Shown here in pieces: positions 27,501 to 37,909 of a stretch of 64,000 nucleotides of DNA. Source of the stretch: Batillaria attramentaria (lineage: Eukaryota; Mollusca; Gastropoda; Batillariidae); contig JACVVK020000450.1 of the NCBI GenBank assembly GCA_018292915.2, positions 326,001 to 390,000 on the forward strand. Reading direction: 5' to 3'. Within the stretch, counting starts at the first letter, position 1; each line of letters begins with the position of its first letter. The translations under genes and the position numbers were made by a program. The notes beneath the pieces were generated by a model. That model had not been told where the DNA came from. It saw only the letters and a program-made list of their open reading frames with translations, and made no database searches.

Positions 27501-27885
27501 CAGCAGAAGATCCAGACATTTCTCAACACCTGTCTGAGGCGCATCTTCAACATCCGATGGCCAGAGAAGATCCGGAATGAAGAGCTGTGGGAGCGAGCGG
27601 GGCAGGAACCAGTGGCCAAGCAGATCCTGCGGAGGAAGTGGGGCTGGATTGGACACACCCTCAGGAAGCCAGCATCCAGCACCACACGCCAAGCCCTGAC
27701 ATGGAACCCACAGGGGAAAAGGAAGAGAGGCCGGCCTCGCAACAGCTGGAGGCGGGACACTGAGGCAGAGCTATGTAAGCAGGGGACCAACTGGACTGGA
27801 GTGGCAAGACTAGCCCAGAACAGAGTGCGATGGCGAAGGGTTGTCGATGGCCTATGCTCCACATGGAGCCAAGGGCCTAAGTAAG
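24598..27885 (+). mobile_element. Full-length RTE-like non-LTR retrotransposon, 3288 bp
   Basis: Element boundaries are set by a perfect 11-bp target-site duplication TCCTGGAACTT at 24587-24597 and 27886-27896. About 278 bp of 5' leader precedes one long open frame (24876-27884), and the element ends one base after the TAA stop, so the 3' UTR is essentially absent. A single ORF with an AP-type endonuclease and reverse transcriptase, with almost no 3' UTR, is consistent with the RTE group. The clade assignment is my judgement. The intact frame and perfect duplication indicate a young insertion. A decayed relative lies at 54470-54680. Confidence 0.93.
24876..27884 (+). CDS. Endonuclease/reverse transcriptase polyprotein of the LINE
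   Basis: 1002 codons without interruption. The N-terminal AP-endonuclease-like domain spans about residues 25-275: WNIR at 29-32, the catalytic-type Glu in LGLSETRW at 59, MGDFN at 168-172, and SDHHLL with its Asp-His at 265-266. The reverse transcriptase covers about residues 500-830: LPKKGD and NYRGI near the start, DYEKAFD with Asp 642, GVRQGCLLSPFLF, and the active-site FADD at 742-745. A C-terminal part contains GHTLRK and a basic GKRKRGRPRNSW stretch, then W-rich sequence. It nicks DNA and copies its own RNA by target-primed reverse transcription. All key catalytic residues appear present, so it may be functional. ATG chosen as the first in frame; the exact start is uncertain. Confidence 0.95.
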   Translation: MTHCSESRKEAARPTPLLTPRTTTRVATWNIRTMYEVGRTIQVAREMKNYKIGVLGLSETRWLQTGQLRFSSGEQLLYSGHTEDGAPHTEGVALMLAPEAQRALIGWEPVNSRIITAKFITKKKDIKLNIIQCYAPTNDAEEEKKDDFYQQLQTVIDRGGAKDMTILMGDFNAKIGSDNTGYEDTMGTHGLGQMNENGERFANFCALNQLVIGGSIFPHKRIHKATWRSPDHVTENQIDHICISRKFRRSWRDVRVMRGADVSSDHHLLATTLRLRLKRHTNANNTRTKYNVGLLRNTDTQAAFRISLSNRFQSLQDLIEDSEMDIETHWGHSKKLWHDTCEEVLGKRKTQHKEWISADTIQKLEVRKEKKTALNTSRTRRAKAKAQEEYTAADREVKRSTRKDKRDYIDNLASQAEEAARQGNLKDLYQVTKKLAGKFQQTDKPVKDKNGHPLTTTEEQLKRWAEHFRELLNRPIPETPPDIPPAETELPINCDKLSKAEIRKAIMTLRNGKAAGPDEIPAEAIKADTETAVNMLHSLFSKIWEKEEVPAQWKEGIVIKLPKKGDLRDCSNYRGIMLLSVPGKVLNRILLERMREAVDPMLRDQQAGFRRNRSCADQIASLRIIVEQSLEWNSPLYINFIDYEKAFDSVDREALWKLLRHYGVPGKIISLIQCTYQDMSCRIAHAGQLSESFEVKTGVRQGCLLSPFLFLLVIDWIMKTTTAGRKNGIQWTLWTQLDDLDFADDLALLSHSHSQIQDKTTRLEATSAGTGLKINRKKTELMKINTTANTPVTVGGEPIREVESFVYLGSVVDGQGGTDRDVTARIGKARAAMVMLKNVWASKVVSIRTKLRIFNSNVKSVLLYGCETWRTTKTMQQKIQTFLNTCLRRIFNIRWPEKIRNEELWERAGQEPVAKQILRRKWGWIGHTLRKPASSTTRQALTWNPQGKRKRGRPRNSWRRDTEAELCKQGTNWTGVARLAQNRVRWRRVVDGLCSTWSQGPK

Positions 27886-27911
27886 TCCTGGAACTTAATC
27901 AGTACCCCTTT

Positions 27912-28160
27912 CCCTCCCCCCCCCCCCACCTTAACACCCCTTCCGCCCCCCCCCCCCCTTTCTTCGGACGCTTGATACCGCGTGCCACAATATCCAACCA
28001 CATCATTTATGCCGCAGTGTCTTTATTATCTTCTCGCAGGCTAATCGCTGACTATGTCGGTAAGCGTACTCACGGCTGATAAACACAGTGCAGCAGAGTA
28101 AAAAAAACAACTAAAAAAAAACAACAAAAAAACGTGTGTGTGTGGGGGGGGGGGGGGGGA
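27912..28160. repeat. Poly(C), A-rich and poly(G) homopolymer tracts
   Basis: Low-complexity sequence just downstream of the LINE; no gene. Confidence 0.85.
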
Positions 28161-28248
28161 GGTCTGCACTTACTTCCTTGATCTCAATACTACCTTTAAC
28201 CCAGAAGTACGATGAGACAGGTAGTCATGCTGCAACATGATACGATTA

Positions 28249-28330
28249 ACATTATGCATGCAGCTGCCTCTATCAGGTTTGCACATGACACTGTGAATTT
28301 AAATAGGCCACACAACTGGCTGATACAGCA
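28249..28330 (+). repeat. Local dispersed repeat, copy 1
   Basis: Shares attatgcatgca, ctatcaggt/ctaccaggt, gacactgt and aggccacac with 28850-28917. Family not recognised. The rest of 28160-29300 holds nothing I can name. Confidence 0.55.
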
Positions 28331-28849
28331 CAGTGTATGAAAGAAGAGTTCGTCTGAAGTAACTTCCTTGATCTTCAAAAGAAATCTTAACCCAGAAGTT
28401 AACGACAGTCAATTATACTTGAGTACTAATACTATTATGAAGAACCTGCCCACAAAGTGGGCAAGGAGGTTATTGCGATCAGCTGCGTACGTCTGTGTGC
28501 CTGTGTATTCTCAGTGCGAAATATCTCAAGAATGGATGAACCTATCAACACCATTTTTGGTGTCTGTGTGTGTGTTCATGATCCGACTCCGAAGAGGCCT
28601 ATTTGGTGTGGTTAGCCAGGGGTCAAGGTCAAAGGCTTTGTTGAAATGCTATGTAATACCAGCCTATGCGTACAGTAGGTAGGACTGCTGAGAGGAGGGA
28701 ACTAAGCTCAGCTTCAGGCATGAGGAGTTGCTTCCTTTCTTCCACATGAAATAACGGATAGAACGAATACTGGAGAGGGGGTGGAAGAGCTAAGAAAAAT
28801 GGGCAGGGGCTTTACCACCGCGTCGGCGTGGCATTTTATAACTGGTTGA

Positions 28850-28917
28850 TATTATGCATGCATCTCTACCAGGTCTGTACGAGACACTGTTGAAAAGGCC
28901 ACACTCACTTAAGTGAC
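28850..28917 (+). repeat. Local dispersed repeat, copy 2
   Basis: Diverged direct copy of 28249-28330. Confidence 0.55.
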
Positions 28918-29304
28918 AGGCGAAATCCGCAAACAGTGCTCGACATTATAGAGAAGGAAGTCGCTAACCGCTCCTTCTATTATCTGTATCCGCACAGCCT
29001 GGCTTGTCGTGCGATAACTGTATAGGCTACCACACTTGCCAGTGGCACTGTGCGACTATTCATCGGCATAATTATGTGTGTCGCTTCAGTTCTGCCCTTT
29101 CGTAACCGTTTGCTTCCTCAGTCAGCGTGTGTTCATACTCGTATAGCTGAGCGGTTGACCTCTTCCTTCTTCGTGAGCGACAGGGCTCTTGTGAACCACA
29201 CAGGCACTGCCCAAAAGTCTCAAAGACAATGTGAGGGAATCCTCCGCCCGAGAGATGAGGTGGAGCGCGTATGGGCTTTATTTAGTTTAGAGATACCAGC
29301 TTGA

Positions 29305-29420
29305 ATGTATTGCCTCCGAATTCACCAGTATGGTGGTCGGTCAGTGAAACGGGGACAACGTGACAATGTAACGGGAAAATGATACTGCACCGGGGAAATG
29401 CAAGCTGGCAGTTTGACATC
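29305..29420 (+). repeat. Dispersed repeat, copy 1 of 2
   Basis: Matches 34068-34180 closely (shared gaattcacca, gtcggtcagtgaaacggg, gcaacgggaaaatga, gaaatgcaagctggca). Unknown family. Confidence 0.8.
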
Positions 29421-29474
29421 TTGAATTTAACGCAGATAACGAACTACATTTCAAATTCCCTCGCACTCCACGAA

Positions 29475-29862
29475 ACAGCACGCACTCTTCGTTCTTCCTC
29501 TAAAAAAAAAAAAAAAAACCCTCTGAAAGTTCCTCACCGAAATCTCAAGACAGTAGGCGAGCGTGCGTTTAGCTTTGTTGCCCCCGTCACTCTGGAACTC
29601 ACTACCTGCCGGGGGGAGCCGGGGTGGCCGAATGGTAGAGCGTTTGACTTCTAATGCTCGGGTCGTGAGTTCGTATCCCCGCTGGGGCCAAATATTTGTG
29701 CTGGCTTTTTCATCGTTGCCCCGTCCTTGATATCACCCGTATGTGGTGGAAAAGGACGTTAAACCCCCAAACACCCACCCACCCTACCTGCCGGTCTGAG
29801 AGACTTGACGGACAATGGTTGTTTCAGCTCTGACTTAAAAACGTATCTGTTCCGCAAATAAA
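29475..29862 (+). pseudogene. CR1-like LINE 3' fragment interrupted by a SINE
   Basis: Coding remnant translates with RTLRSSS, KVPHRNLKTVGERAFSF and VAP, homologous to the C-terminus at 40863-41546 (RTLRSAS, IPKRNMKTAGERSFSFLAP). It is split at 29612 by SINE copy 7 and resumes at 29784 with SDLKTYLFRK-like sequence. Confidence 0.8.
29613..29783 (+). mobile_element. SINE family A, copy 7, nested in LINE remnant
   Basis: Near-consensus copy flanked by a perfect 11-bp duplication CTACCTGCCGG at 29602-29612 and 29784-29794 of the LINE sequence. Confidence 0.96.
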
Positions 29863-29907
29863 AGCGACATAAAAGGGACAGAAACCACTTAACTTTGACA
29901 AAGGACG

Positions 29908-29955
29908 GCACAGGTCGACGTTTCGGCTTTCGCCTTCTTCAGGACACTAAACAAA
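29908..29955 (-). ncRNA. Hammerhead-ribozyme-like / Penelope terminal motif
   Basis: Minus strand reads cctgaagaaggcgaaagccg then aaacgtc: CTGANGA, a GGC-GAAA-GCC hairpin, and GAAA-C. This matches the hammerhead core except for one extra A before stem II, so activity is doubtful. The motif is typical of Penelope-like element ends. No element body was recognised beside it. Confidence 0.35.
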
Positions 29956-30029
29956 CCGTTTCCGTTTCTATTGTATCTGTTCCGGCCGGCTTTTGGCTAG
30001 GTCCGTTTTCCTTCCCCCTGATTCAGCTG

Positions 30030-30033
<4 letters not shown>

Positions 30034-30088
<55 letters not shown>
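30034..30088. repeat. (TG)n microsatellite
   Basis: About 27 TG units. Confidence 0.95.
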
Positions 30089-30089
<1 letters not shown>

Positions 30090-30133
30090 TATTTGTTGAT
30101 ATGAGTGCGGGTGTACGCGCATTGAGTCACTTT

Positions 30134-30167
30134 TTATGTTGTTTCCATAGTAATGGAAACAACATAA
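30134..30167. repeat. Perfect 15-bp hairpin
   Basis: Arms ttatgttgtttccat and atggaaacaacataa separated by agta. The right-arm word atggaaacaacata occurs again near 31949. Confidence 0.9.
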
Positions 30168-30414
30168 TAGGACGGGCTAAAATTTCCACGTTCATAGGCA
30201 AGCATCTGTGGTACAAACGCACGTCACTGCCGATCTCCCGCAGAGACGATTATGCAAGTGTAACTCTGACAATGACGTAAGAAAACTTGCGTCATCGATG
30301 CTGACGCGTATGGTGTTCCGAACGCACTTCTCCTCCTCAGTGAGTGCCGTCTGTGCGGATGTGTGTGCGTGTGTGCGTGCGTGTGTGCGTGTGTGCGTGT
30401 GTGAATTGTGTCCG

Positions 30415-31015
30415 GGCCCGTTTCTTCGAAGATACTTAACCGAATGGCTTCAAATTTGGGGTATCCAAATTTATCAAAATGTTACATTAGACGATTCAAG
30501 CGTGTGATGATTGCTTAAGTGATTTGGGAGTTATCGCCCTTTTGAGACAAGTTGGTTGTCTTTCGTGTACAGGCGTAATATTTATTTAAATCACTCAATT
30601 GTTTGGCAGTAGATAGCTTGAATACGGACTCTGAATTGACTCACTACTAGAAAATGGTCGCTCTTATAGTTTTCATGTAAACCGAGCCTGAGTTGACATT
30701 GCATGTGAACCCAGTTCAGATGCCTATTTCTCCGAAAATACTAAACCGATCGATTTCAAATTTGGGGTTTCTAAATGAATCAAGATTGTTGAATAGAAGG
30801 CCCGATCCAGGTACGATTGCACACATGATTTGCGAGTTATCGCCCTTTTCAAAAAAAGTGGCTTTCTGGCGTTTAAAGGCGTAATATTTACCTAAACCAC
30901 TCCATTTTTGGGACATAGATAGCATGAATACGGACTCTCAACTGAGTGAATTTTGGAGGTTGTCGCTTTTATACTTTTGGCGTAAACCGTACCTGATGAA
31001 AGTGCTGGTGAACAC
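30415..31015 (+). repeat. Two-unit tandem duplication, about 300 bp per unit
   Basis: Units at 30415-30714 and 30715-31015 share gatttcaaatttggg-type sequence, gagttatcgcccttttgaga, aggcgtaatatttac, aatacggactct and gtaaaccg in order. Divergence is roughly a fifth of positions by eye. Confidence 0.8.
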
Positions 31016-31434
31016 ACTTTAGATCTCAAAATCGCTCCTACTATACATAGATAATGAGCCTGGGGTGCCATAAAAAATATACAAAAAAAATTAGAAAAAT
31101 TCACTGCAGCCGTTGTCGTCAGTTGACTCGAAAATTTGTACTCGAAGCACATTTCCTTTACACAAGCCACACGCCTCACAAACATCGCAGAAAAGGCACA
31201 CGCGCACTGACGCAAAACTGTATCAGCGTCAGTTTGCCGACGTCATGTTTGATTGACGTGGGGGTGTGTCGTCACTTTTCGGAAGTTCTCTATTTGTAGA
31301 CGGGGAAAGCGGGAGTTTCATTGATGTAGTGAGCTTTGTTTTTCCCACTGACTCTCACTCAATAGCATAGTAGAGTGAGAGAACACCACATAGGTCTCAA
31401 TGGAGCACATGCACAAACGCGGCTCGCGCAAGTC

Positions 31435-31435
<1 letters not shown>

Positions 31436-31471
<36 letters not shown>

Positions 31472-31512
31472 GCGCGCGTATGTCTGTGTGTGTCTGTGTG
31501 CGCGCGCGCGCA
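31436..31512. repeat. (CGTG)n and (CG)n alternating purine-pyrimidine tract
   Basis: gtgcgtgcgtgcgtgcgtgc runs into cgcgcgcg, a TG-rich spacer, and a second cgcgcgcgcg run. Strongly Z-DNA-prone composition. Confidence 0.9.
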
Positions 31513-31788
31513 GCAGACATAACACATAGTGAAAAAACGTTCGCCGCGCAGACTTGTCTGTTAAACACATTGAGCCGGTATAAATTCGATCTTTACACTG
31601 CGCAGCAGCAACACTTCAATTTTCATGGGGCTGCTTTCATTGCAAGAATTGTATCCGAGTCAAAGTTATTACGTCAAATGTATTATGCGTCATCCCAATG
31701 AGGAAAACGTCATAGATTTCAAAGAAAACAACTTGACGTCTCTCTTCCAAAACCAAGATTGGTCTGACAAGCCCGGTCAGTTGTTTCC

Positions 31789-31895
<107 letters not shown>

Positions 31896-32384
31896 TCCCG
31901 TATACATGGCATTACAAAAGAACGACCGTGACGACAGCAGGTGATTAAATGGAAACAACATATTGGGCTGGTCAGTGGCCATCTTGTTGAAAGATTCTGT
32001 GCTACACCGGTACGATTCATTATTATCAGCAGTCTTTACTAAATCGATCCCTCTCTGTAATAATCTCTGATCAATTATTGGTCTCTACAGCGTTGTTGCG
32101 TAGAAAACTTCATCATGGGCTTTTAAGAAGGAATTAAGATGGAACAGACCTAGTCAGTTCACATTACCAGAGCCATATAGAGAGACGGGAAACAAAGGCA
32201 CAAACGGAAACATGCAAGGCTACCACACTTCTGACTTAAACTCCTCCTTATTATGACGCCACATGACCGATTTTACTCTCCTTCGTGTAAGCTACTTGAA
32301 AACGTTATTGGGTTGTTTAGGTTTAGCAGCAGGTCTGAGTAAGTCAGTATTTGGAACTGTAATTTTCCGAGAAGCGCAGCACTG

Positions 32385-32478
32385 AACTGAAGAGATGTGA
32401 GAGAATGCGTGCGGTTCACGCGTGTGTGCGTTACTGGGTAAAGGGCCTATAGTAGTAGTAGTAGTAGTAGTAGTAGCG
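32385..32478 (+). mobile_element. SINE family C, 5'-truncated copy with (AGT)n tail
   Basis: gagagaatgcgtgcggttca and gtgtgcgttactgggt resemble the 3' part of the SINE at 38107-38480; the tail is a pure agt run. Confidence 0.6.
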
Positions 32479-32512
32479 TCAGAATTGTTACTATTGTTAC
32501 CATCCTTCTCGC

Positions 32513-32688
32513 GGGGAGCCGGGGTGGCCGAATGGTACAACGTTGGACTTCTATTGCTCGGGTCGTGAGTTCGTGTCCCGGTTGGGGCCAAATATTTGTG
32601 CTGGCTTTTTCGTCGTTGCCTCGTCTTTGATATCACCCGTATGTGGTGGAAAAGGGCGTTAAACCCCCAAACACCCACCCACTCACCC
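32513..32688 (+). mobile_element. SINE family A, copy 8
   Basis: Complete copy. Flanked by a 14-bp duplication with one mismatch (ACCATCCTTCTCGC at 32499-32512, ACCATCGTTCTCGC at 32689-32702). Confidence 0.94.
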
Positions 32689-33261
32689 ACCATCGTTCTC
32701 GCAGTGTTTTCACTGTTTTCATTTGTGTATCATTTCATTCATCATGTCAGTATTTTGAAACAACTTATGAGTCATGTTGATACAGGCCAAGGCCTACAAA
32801 CAATATACTCTGTGTGAGTCTGAGAGTCTGAGACAATCGGTTTTGGGATACAGGATATACGTAACCTGTCACGGTTACAGCTTGTGCAGTACTGACAAAG
32901 CAAAGTGCTAACTTCGCCAGAATGATTTCTCATAACTATCCAACACAGAACCAGCCAGCACATCACTGTAACGACGAAACTATCTGGTTAAGGAAGTCTT
33001 CCTTTTCACACAAAAGGAGAAGAAAAATGTGTGTGACAACCAGCAATGTTTGGAGATCAAAACGCTAAAACAGATTTAGACCGTGACTAAGCGGCCAATG
33101 AATAGCTGGTGGTGGGGGGTAATTAACATTTGATATTTTCCGGGTGAAATCTCTGTCCTTGTGAATATCCGCGTGTCTTCCTTTTGCACTATGGAATCTA
33201 AAACAATCACGACCTACTCACTGATGTGCACCAAAACTGTTGTAGAAAAGAAACGACCCGA

Positions 33262-33665
33262 GCATTGAAAGTCTCAATACGTATGTCGGACAGGCATGCA
33301 ACAACGTGTGCAAATCTTTTCATCGAATGCGCGAACTCGTGCATCAGAATCAGTCACTTGGGTCACAGTATAGCACCTGACACCATTGTGGTGACTCTGG
33401 CCAGCGTATAAGTTGTTCTAGAAGTGTACCGTATATTGAGCAGACGAGGTTGTTTGGTTGCGGAATGAGGACCAGCTAGACGGCGCTGATTGGTGGTTAT
33501 TTTTAAACGCTTTGTCGAGTCCCGGTCTGTTCAGGAATGGACCTTAGGCTCAAAACAAGTCGTATTTCTCTAATGTCAGAAGCCACAAAGTCACGAAAAT
33601 GCTGGCAGTAGCCAAATGAAACATTCTTCTACTTGGTAAACAGCCTCAGAGGTTTGAAAGCGACA
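33262..33665 (+). repeat. Dispersed repeat, uninterrupted copy
   Basis: Uninterrupted counterpart of 13786-14515; shows the empty site for the LINE fragment in that copy. Confidence 0.75.
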
Positions 33666-33694
33666 GTTTTCCATCTCAGCCGCGTTATGGGCAC

Positions 33695-33752
33695 AGAGGC
33701 TTTAAAGTCCAACGCTCTACCATTCGGCTATCCAGGCTCCCTATAAGAGGAA
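33695..33752 (-). mobile_element. SINE family A, copy 9 (head only)
   Basis: Only the first 58 bases of the element are left (aagtccaacgctctaccatt, cggctatccaggctccc), minus orientation. Confidence 0.8.
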
Positions 33753-34067
33753 AAATCAAACAAAACCAAAAAACCTCAACCAACCAACCAAACAAACAAA
33801 CAACCAAAAAACCCAACCCCAAAAACAATAAAGCGTTTGACCGAAAAAAAAACAAAAAACATGAAACTACGTTATCCGGCTTTTCTTCCGCACATTCGGG
33901 AAGTCCTTCCTCATTCAACGGGTTTTTGTATCATTTGTGTTGTTTTTTTCTCCGATTATCACGTGAGTGGGAAATCACAGACAAAGCACTTTAGATTATA
34001 ACTGAACACACACACACCCAGTCTGTCAGTGACAATAAAATGGATCAGACCGAATCGCATCAATCAT

Positions 34068-34180
34068 TTACTGCCTGCGAATTCACCACTATGGTAGTCG
34101 GTCAGTGAAACGGGAACTAAGTGACAATGCAACGGGAAAATGACACTGCGCCGGCGAAATGCAAGCTGGCACTTTCACAC
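34068..34180 (+). repeat. Dispersed repeat, copy 2 of 2
   Basis: Counterpart of 29305-29420. Between 34200 and 34900 only a short (CA)n (34232-34258) and unassigned sequence are present. Confidence 0.8.
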
Positions 34181-34912
34181 CCAGGCATGAAGTCCCTCTC
34201 CTGTACTCTAGGGTCATGGATCCTACCATAGGAACACACACACACACACACACACACATCTCTGTGGTGGCTGGACCAATATGTATATAATGATAGGACA
34301 CAACTGACGCCGAATAATGCTCCATGAAAATATACACTTAAGCCCTACAAGCTACACTGCGTGTGTGTCTCAGTGGAGAATGTCCAAACGCTAACACTGC
34401 GAGGTGAGGTTCGCCGTGCGCAATAGGGGATCCCATTCTAACTTCAATCAAGCTCATCGTACAGCTTAGGTACGCTGCCATTTTTTCTTACATTAGCCTG
34501 ACGTTTTCCTGTTATAAGCCATCACGCCAAAGATGTAGCCACTAAAAAGTTTGTTCGCTTGGATCCCTAACCCAGGACACAGACTTTTAGGTCTGTGACC
34601 CAGGATGAGACTTCCCCGATCACTCATGGGATACCCGAACTATTTCACACCTTGCCACACACGTTCTCCGCCGGGCTGCCCGACGGTCCCGACCTACACA
34701 GAGTAGCGTAACAGCTCTGACTGACGGCTGTTCGGGACTGGTATCACCTTGGCGCTGGCTTAGGCTTGACGACTAATGCTATCAATTTCAGGCTCATGGG
34801 TCGTTCTATGGGCTGTTTTGGTGGTGCGTAGCATCACGTACACCACTAGGACGTATGCACACTGAACTTAGTACATGCACTGGCAGACTTGCGTTCGGCT
34901 GCCGGACTGAAA

Positions 34913-35092
34913 GTGTAGGATATTTATGACAGGAAGCGGGGAATGCGGCCTGCCACGCAGTCTCAAACCACAATGACCTCCGCTCCATAGCATCATCATA
35001 CACTGAATCATCCTCATCATCATGTATAATAATAATAATAAAAATTGTCCCGCCTTTCGAGCCCTCCGTGAATTTCACCCATGACCTGGGAG
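34913..35092 (+). mobile_element. SINE family B, copy 3 (3' part)
   Basis: Plus orientation, head missing: atttatgacaggaagcgggg, caatgacctccgctccatag, gagccctccgtg and acccatgacctgggagga match the inverted sequence of 39080-39275. The interior has an (ATC)n/(AAT)n expansion. Confidence 0.75.
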
Positions 35093-35216
35093 GAGGGTGG
35101 GTGGGTGTTTGGGGGTTTTAACGTCCTTTTCCACCACAAACGGGTGATATCATCATGATTAAAGACGGGGCAACGATGAAAAAGCCAGCACAAATATTTG
35201 GCACCAGCCAGGGTAG
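35093..35216 (-). mobile_element. SINE family A, copy 10 (head missing)
   Basis: Minus orientation tail and body abutting SINE-B copy 3, with a small catcatgat insertion inside the body. Confidence 0.85.
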
Positions 35217-35963
35217 ACCTGGGAAGAACCGTGACTGATACCACTGAAACTGGCAGAGTCAGTTGGGGGCAGCAAAACAACAACAACAACAAACCAACAA
35301 GCACAGAACCCACGAACAACCAACAAAACAACTATTGAGGTCAGCCCGATTCAACCCAAGACAAGACCCAGTAAGGACCTACAGGAGTTGCAGCACAAAG
35401 AGCACTGTGGCGGAGACCAAGTACACAACACGAGACAACGCTGGCGTATGACTTTGTGGCCATTGTAGGGTTCTCTTTATCTCTGGCTATGCGAAAAAAC
35501 TGTTTACTCAGCAACAGCACAGCACTGTAAATTACTGTCCGTTCTGGCGTGCCATTGACCTAATTGTCCATACTGACTCTGCGTGCCATCTGTACTTGTT
35601 TTCCATGGGGCCTGACGCATGGGGGGGGGGGGAGTAGGGCGTAAGTCCGAGACTAGCTTGACTAAGCTGAGCCTAAAATATTAGTATGAGATGGATGAAC
35701 GAAAACTACGGCAAGCCTGCGACCGTATTTCAGGGCCTAAACTGTGATCCACGCTGATGATAGCCCCCACGTCAGTGATACACGCGAGACAAGAGCTACC
35801 GTCTATTCATGTATAAAAACCGCTTGAATACACACTTCCATCAATCTCAAAACTCCACTAACGTTTGATCAATGGTGTGTATACATCCCCCATTGTTTGT
35901 AAGCCTCATTTGATCCTGCTTGGTCGCCGTGACTGTATTCAAACTGACACCACAAATTCACAT

Positions 35964-36127
35964 GCGTGGGTGTTTGGGGGTTAACGTCCTTTTTCACCAC
36001 ATACGGGTGATATCAAAGACGGAGCAACGATGAAAAAGCCAGCACAAATATCTGGCCCCAACCGGGATACGAACTCACGACCCGAGCATTAGAAGTCCAA
36101 CGCTCTTTGATTCGGTCACCCCGGCCC
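35964..36127 (-). mobile_element. SINE family A, copy 11
   Basis: Nearly complete, minus orientation, head slightly altered (tttgattcggtcaccccggc). Confidence 0.92.
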
Positions 36128-36463
36128 CTTCTGCACTTCAATGCTTTCCCACTGGATTTTTGTGATTTTTGTTTTCTGTGTCCTGTTATTTCGTCTGTTG
36201 TTTCTTTCTTTCACCTTTTCGGTAGACTGTTTGTTTATCTTTTGCTCCGTCATAATGTTTGTCGTGTGTTTTTCTTTATTATTGCAGAATGTAGCAAAGA
36301 CTGCTTGTAAGACAAGCAGGGATGCCTACAAGTATTATCCTAATAAACGTTTCATCATCATCATGCATCAGACCCCAGCAGCCCAGGACACACGAAGTAT
36401 GCTCAGTTTGTCTTAGTTCGGGCAACCCATGAGCGTTCGGGGAGGACACATCGAATAGAAGAG

Positions 36464-36638
36464 GGTGGGTGGATGGGTGTTTGGGGGTTTAACGTCCTTT
36501 TCCACCACACACGGGTGATATCAAAGACGGGGCAACGATGAAAATGCCAGCACAAATATTTGGCTCCAGCCGGGATACGAACTCACGACCCGAGCGTTAG
36601 AAGTCCAACGCTCTACCATTCGGCCATTCCGGCTCCCC
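36464..36638 (-). mobile_element. SINE family A, copy 12
   Basis: Complete, minus orientation. Flanked by 15-bp direct repeats with two mismatches (CATCGAATAGAAGAG at 36449-36463, CATCGATTACAAGAG at 36639-36653). Confidence 0.93.
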
Positions 36639-37422
36639 CATCGATTACAAGAGAGAGGGGCTCCCATCACTAGGTTTGTATATATATATACATGCAGAAC
36701 TGGCAATGCATTGCTGTCATAACGCAGCCCTAGGGAAGCCGAAAGCTGCCGTCTACATAAACACTTGGTTATTTTTCCTGCCCCCCTACCAGAAAGCATT
36801 GTCATGTTCCGGATATCACGAGAAAGCAGGCTAAAGCTCATGTTACACTGAACAACTCGATCAAGCAACACACACACACACGTCTAGCTGACCCGTTGAA
36901 TGAGAGAACCAATCAGAGACGTCTCCACTGTCCGTTCTGATCACTGATTGGCTGTCTAAAGGTCTTCGCACTGGCAGACTGGAATGCCGATCTGAAACAG
37001 CCGTGGAACATGACGGCGAGAACGTTTTGCTCGGTCGATGACCGTAACACATTAATCCCTTTAAGATATATGCAAAGTTCTTCATATTTGTGTTAGTGCT
37101 ATACTTTAGCCTGCAGCGAGGACTGCGATGAAAGCTTTGTGCAGATTAGAAGTGGCCCTCCACAGCGAAAGTTTCTGACGTGCCAAACTGAGCGTTCCAT
37201 AGTCACTAGGGAGAAAATCAACCCCCACTTGGCAAGTATTGGGTGAGGAATAAGCAGATGTTAGCTGGAACTGACATAATTATGGTTCAAAGCCTGTATG
37301 TTCGTAACGCCGATGAGATGGAAACTGCCGCCTTGGAGGCTCTGAAGTTTTTTTTGTTGTTGTTGTTTTTGTTTTTTTTCCCCCAGACAGAACGACATTT
37401 CCTTTGACCATCGCGACCGTTT

Positions 37423-37460
37423 TTTTTTTTTTTTTTTTTTTGGGGGGGGGGGGGGGGGGG
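37423..37460. repeat. T(n)G(n) homopolymer junction
   Basis: About 22 T directly followed by about 18 G. Confidence 0.9.
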
Positions 37461-37713
37461 CTTTGTGACTTCTAATACTAGATAAATACGACTGACTAGT
37501 CTACGGTCGGTCGAGACTTCTGTTTTCAGTTGGAACAGTTGTACTTGTGACTACGCCTGTTCGCTCAAAATAGTTTATCTTGGAGATTAGTAGAGCTCCG
37601 AATGCAACACACGGACGTTTGATGGCCGTGCAAACGAGGACAACTCGACTACAAGCCGGGTCGAGTGTGGCAACCACAGTGTCACCGACTACAGCGTTTT
37701 GAATTCAATCAGC

Positions 37714-37870
37714 AGGGCCCGTATGTAAAAGTCGAGGTTAATTTAACCCACGGCTACGGGCCTAACCCAGACTAGGACAAAATAAACCAAAAAGCAAAAT
37801 TAAATGAAAAAAAGGAAGCGAAGAAAGGAAGAAAAACATCCTTCCTGGAATGGGCCGACTTCCTGATTTA

Positions 37871-37909
<39 letters not shown>

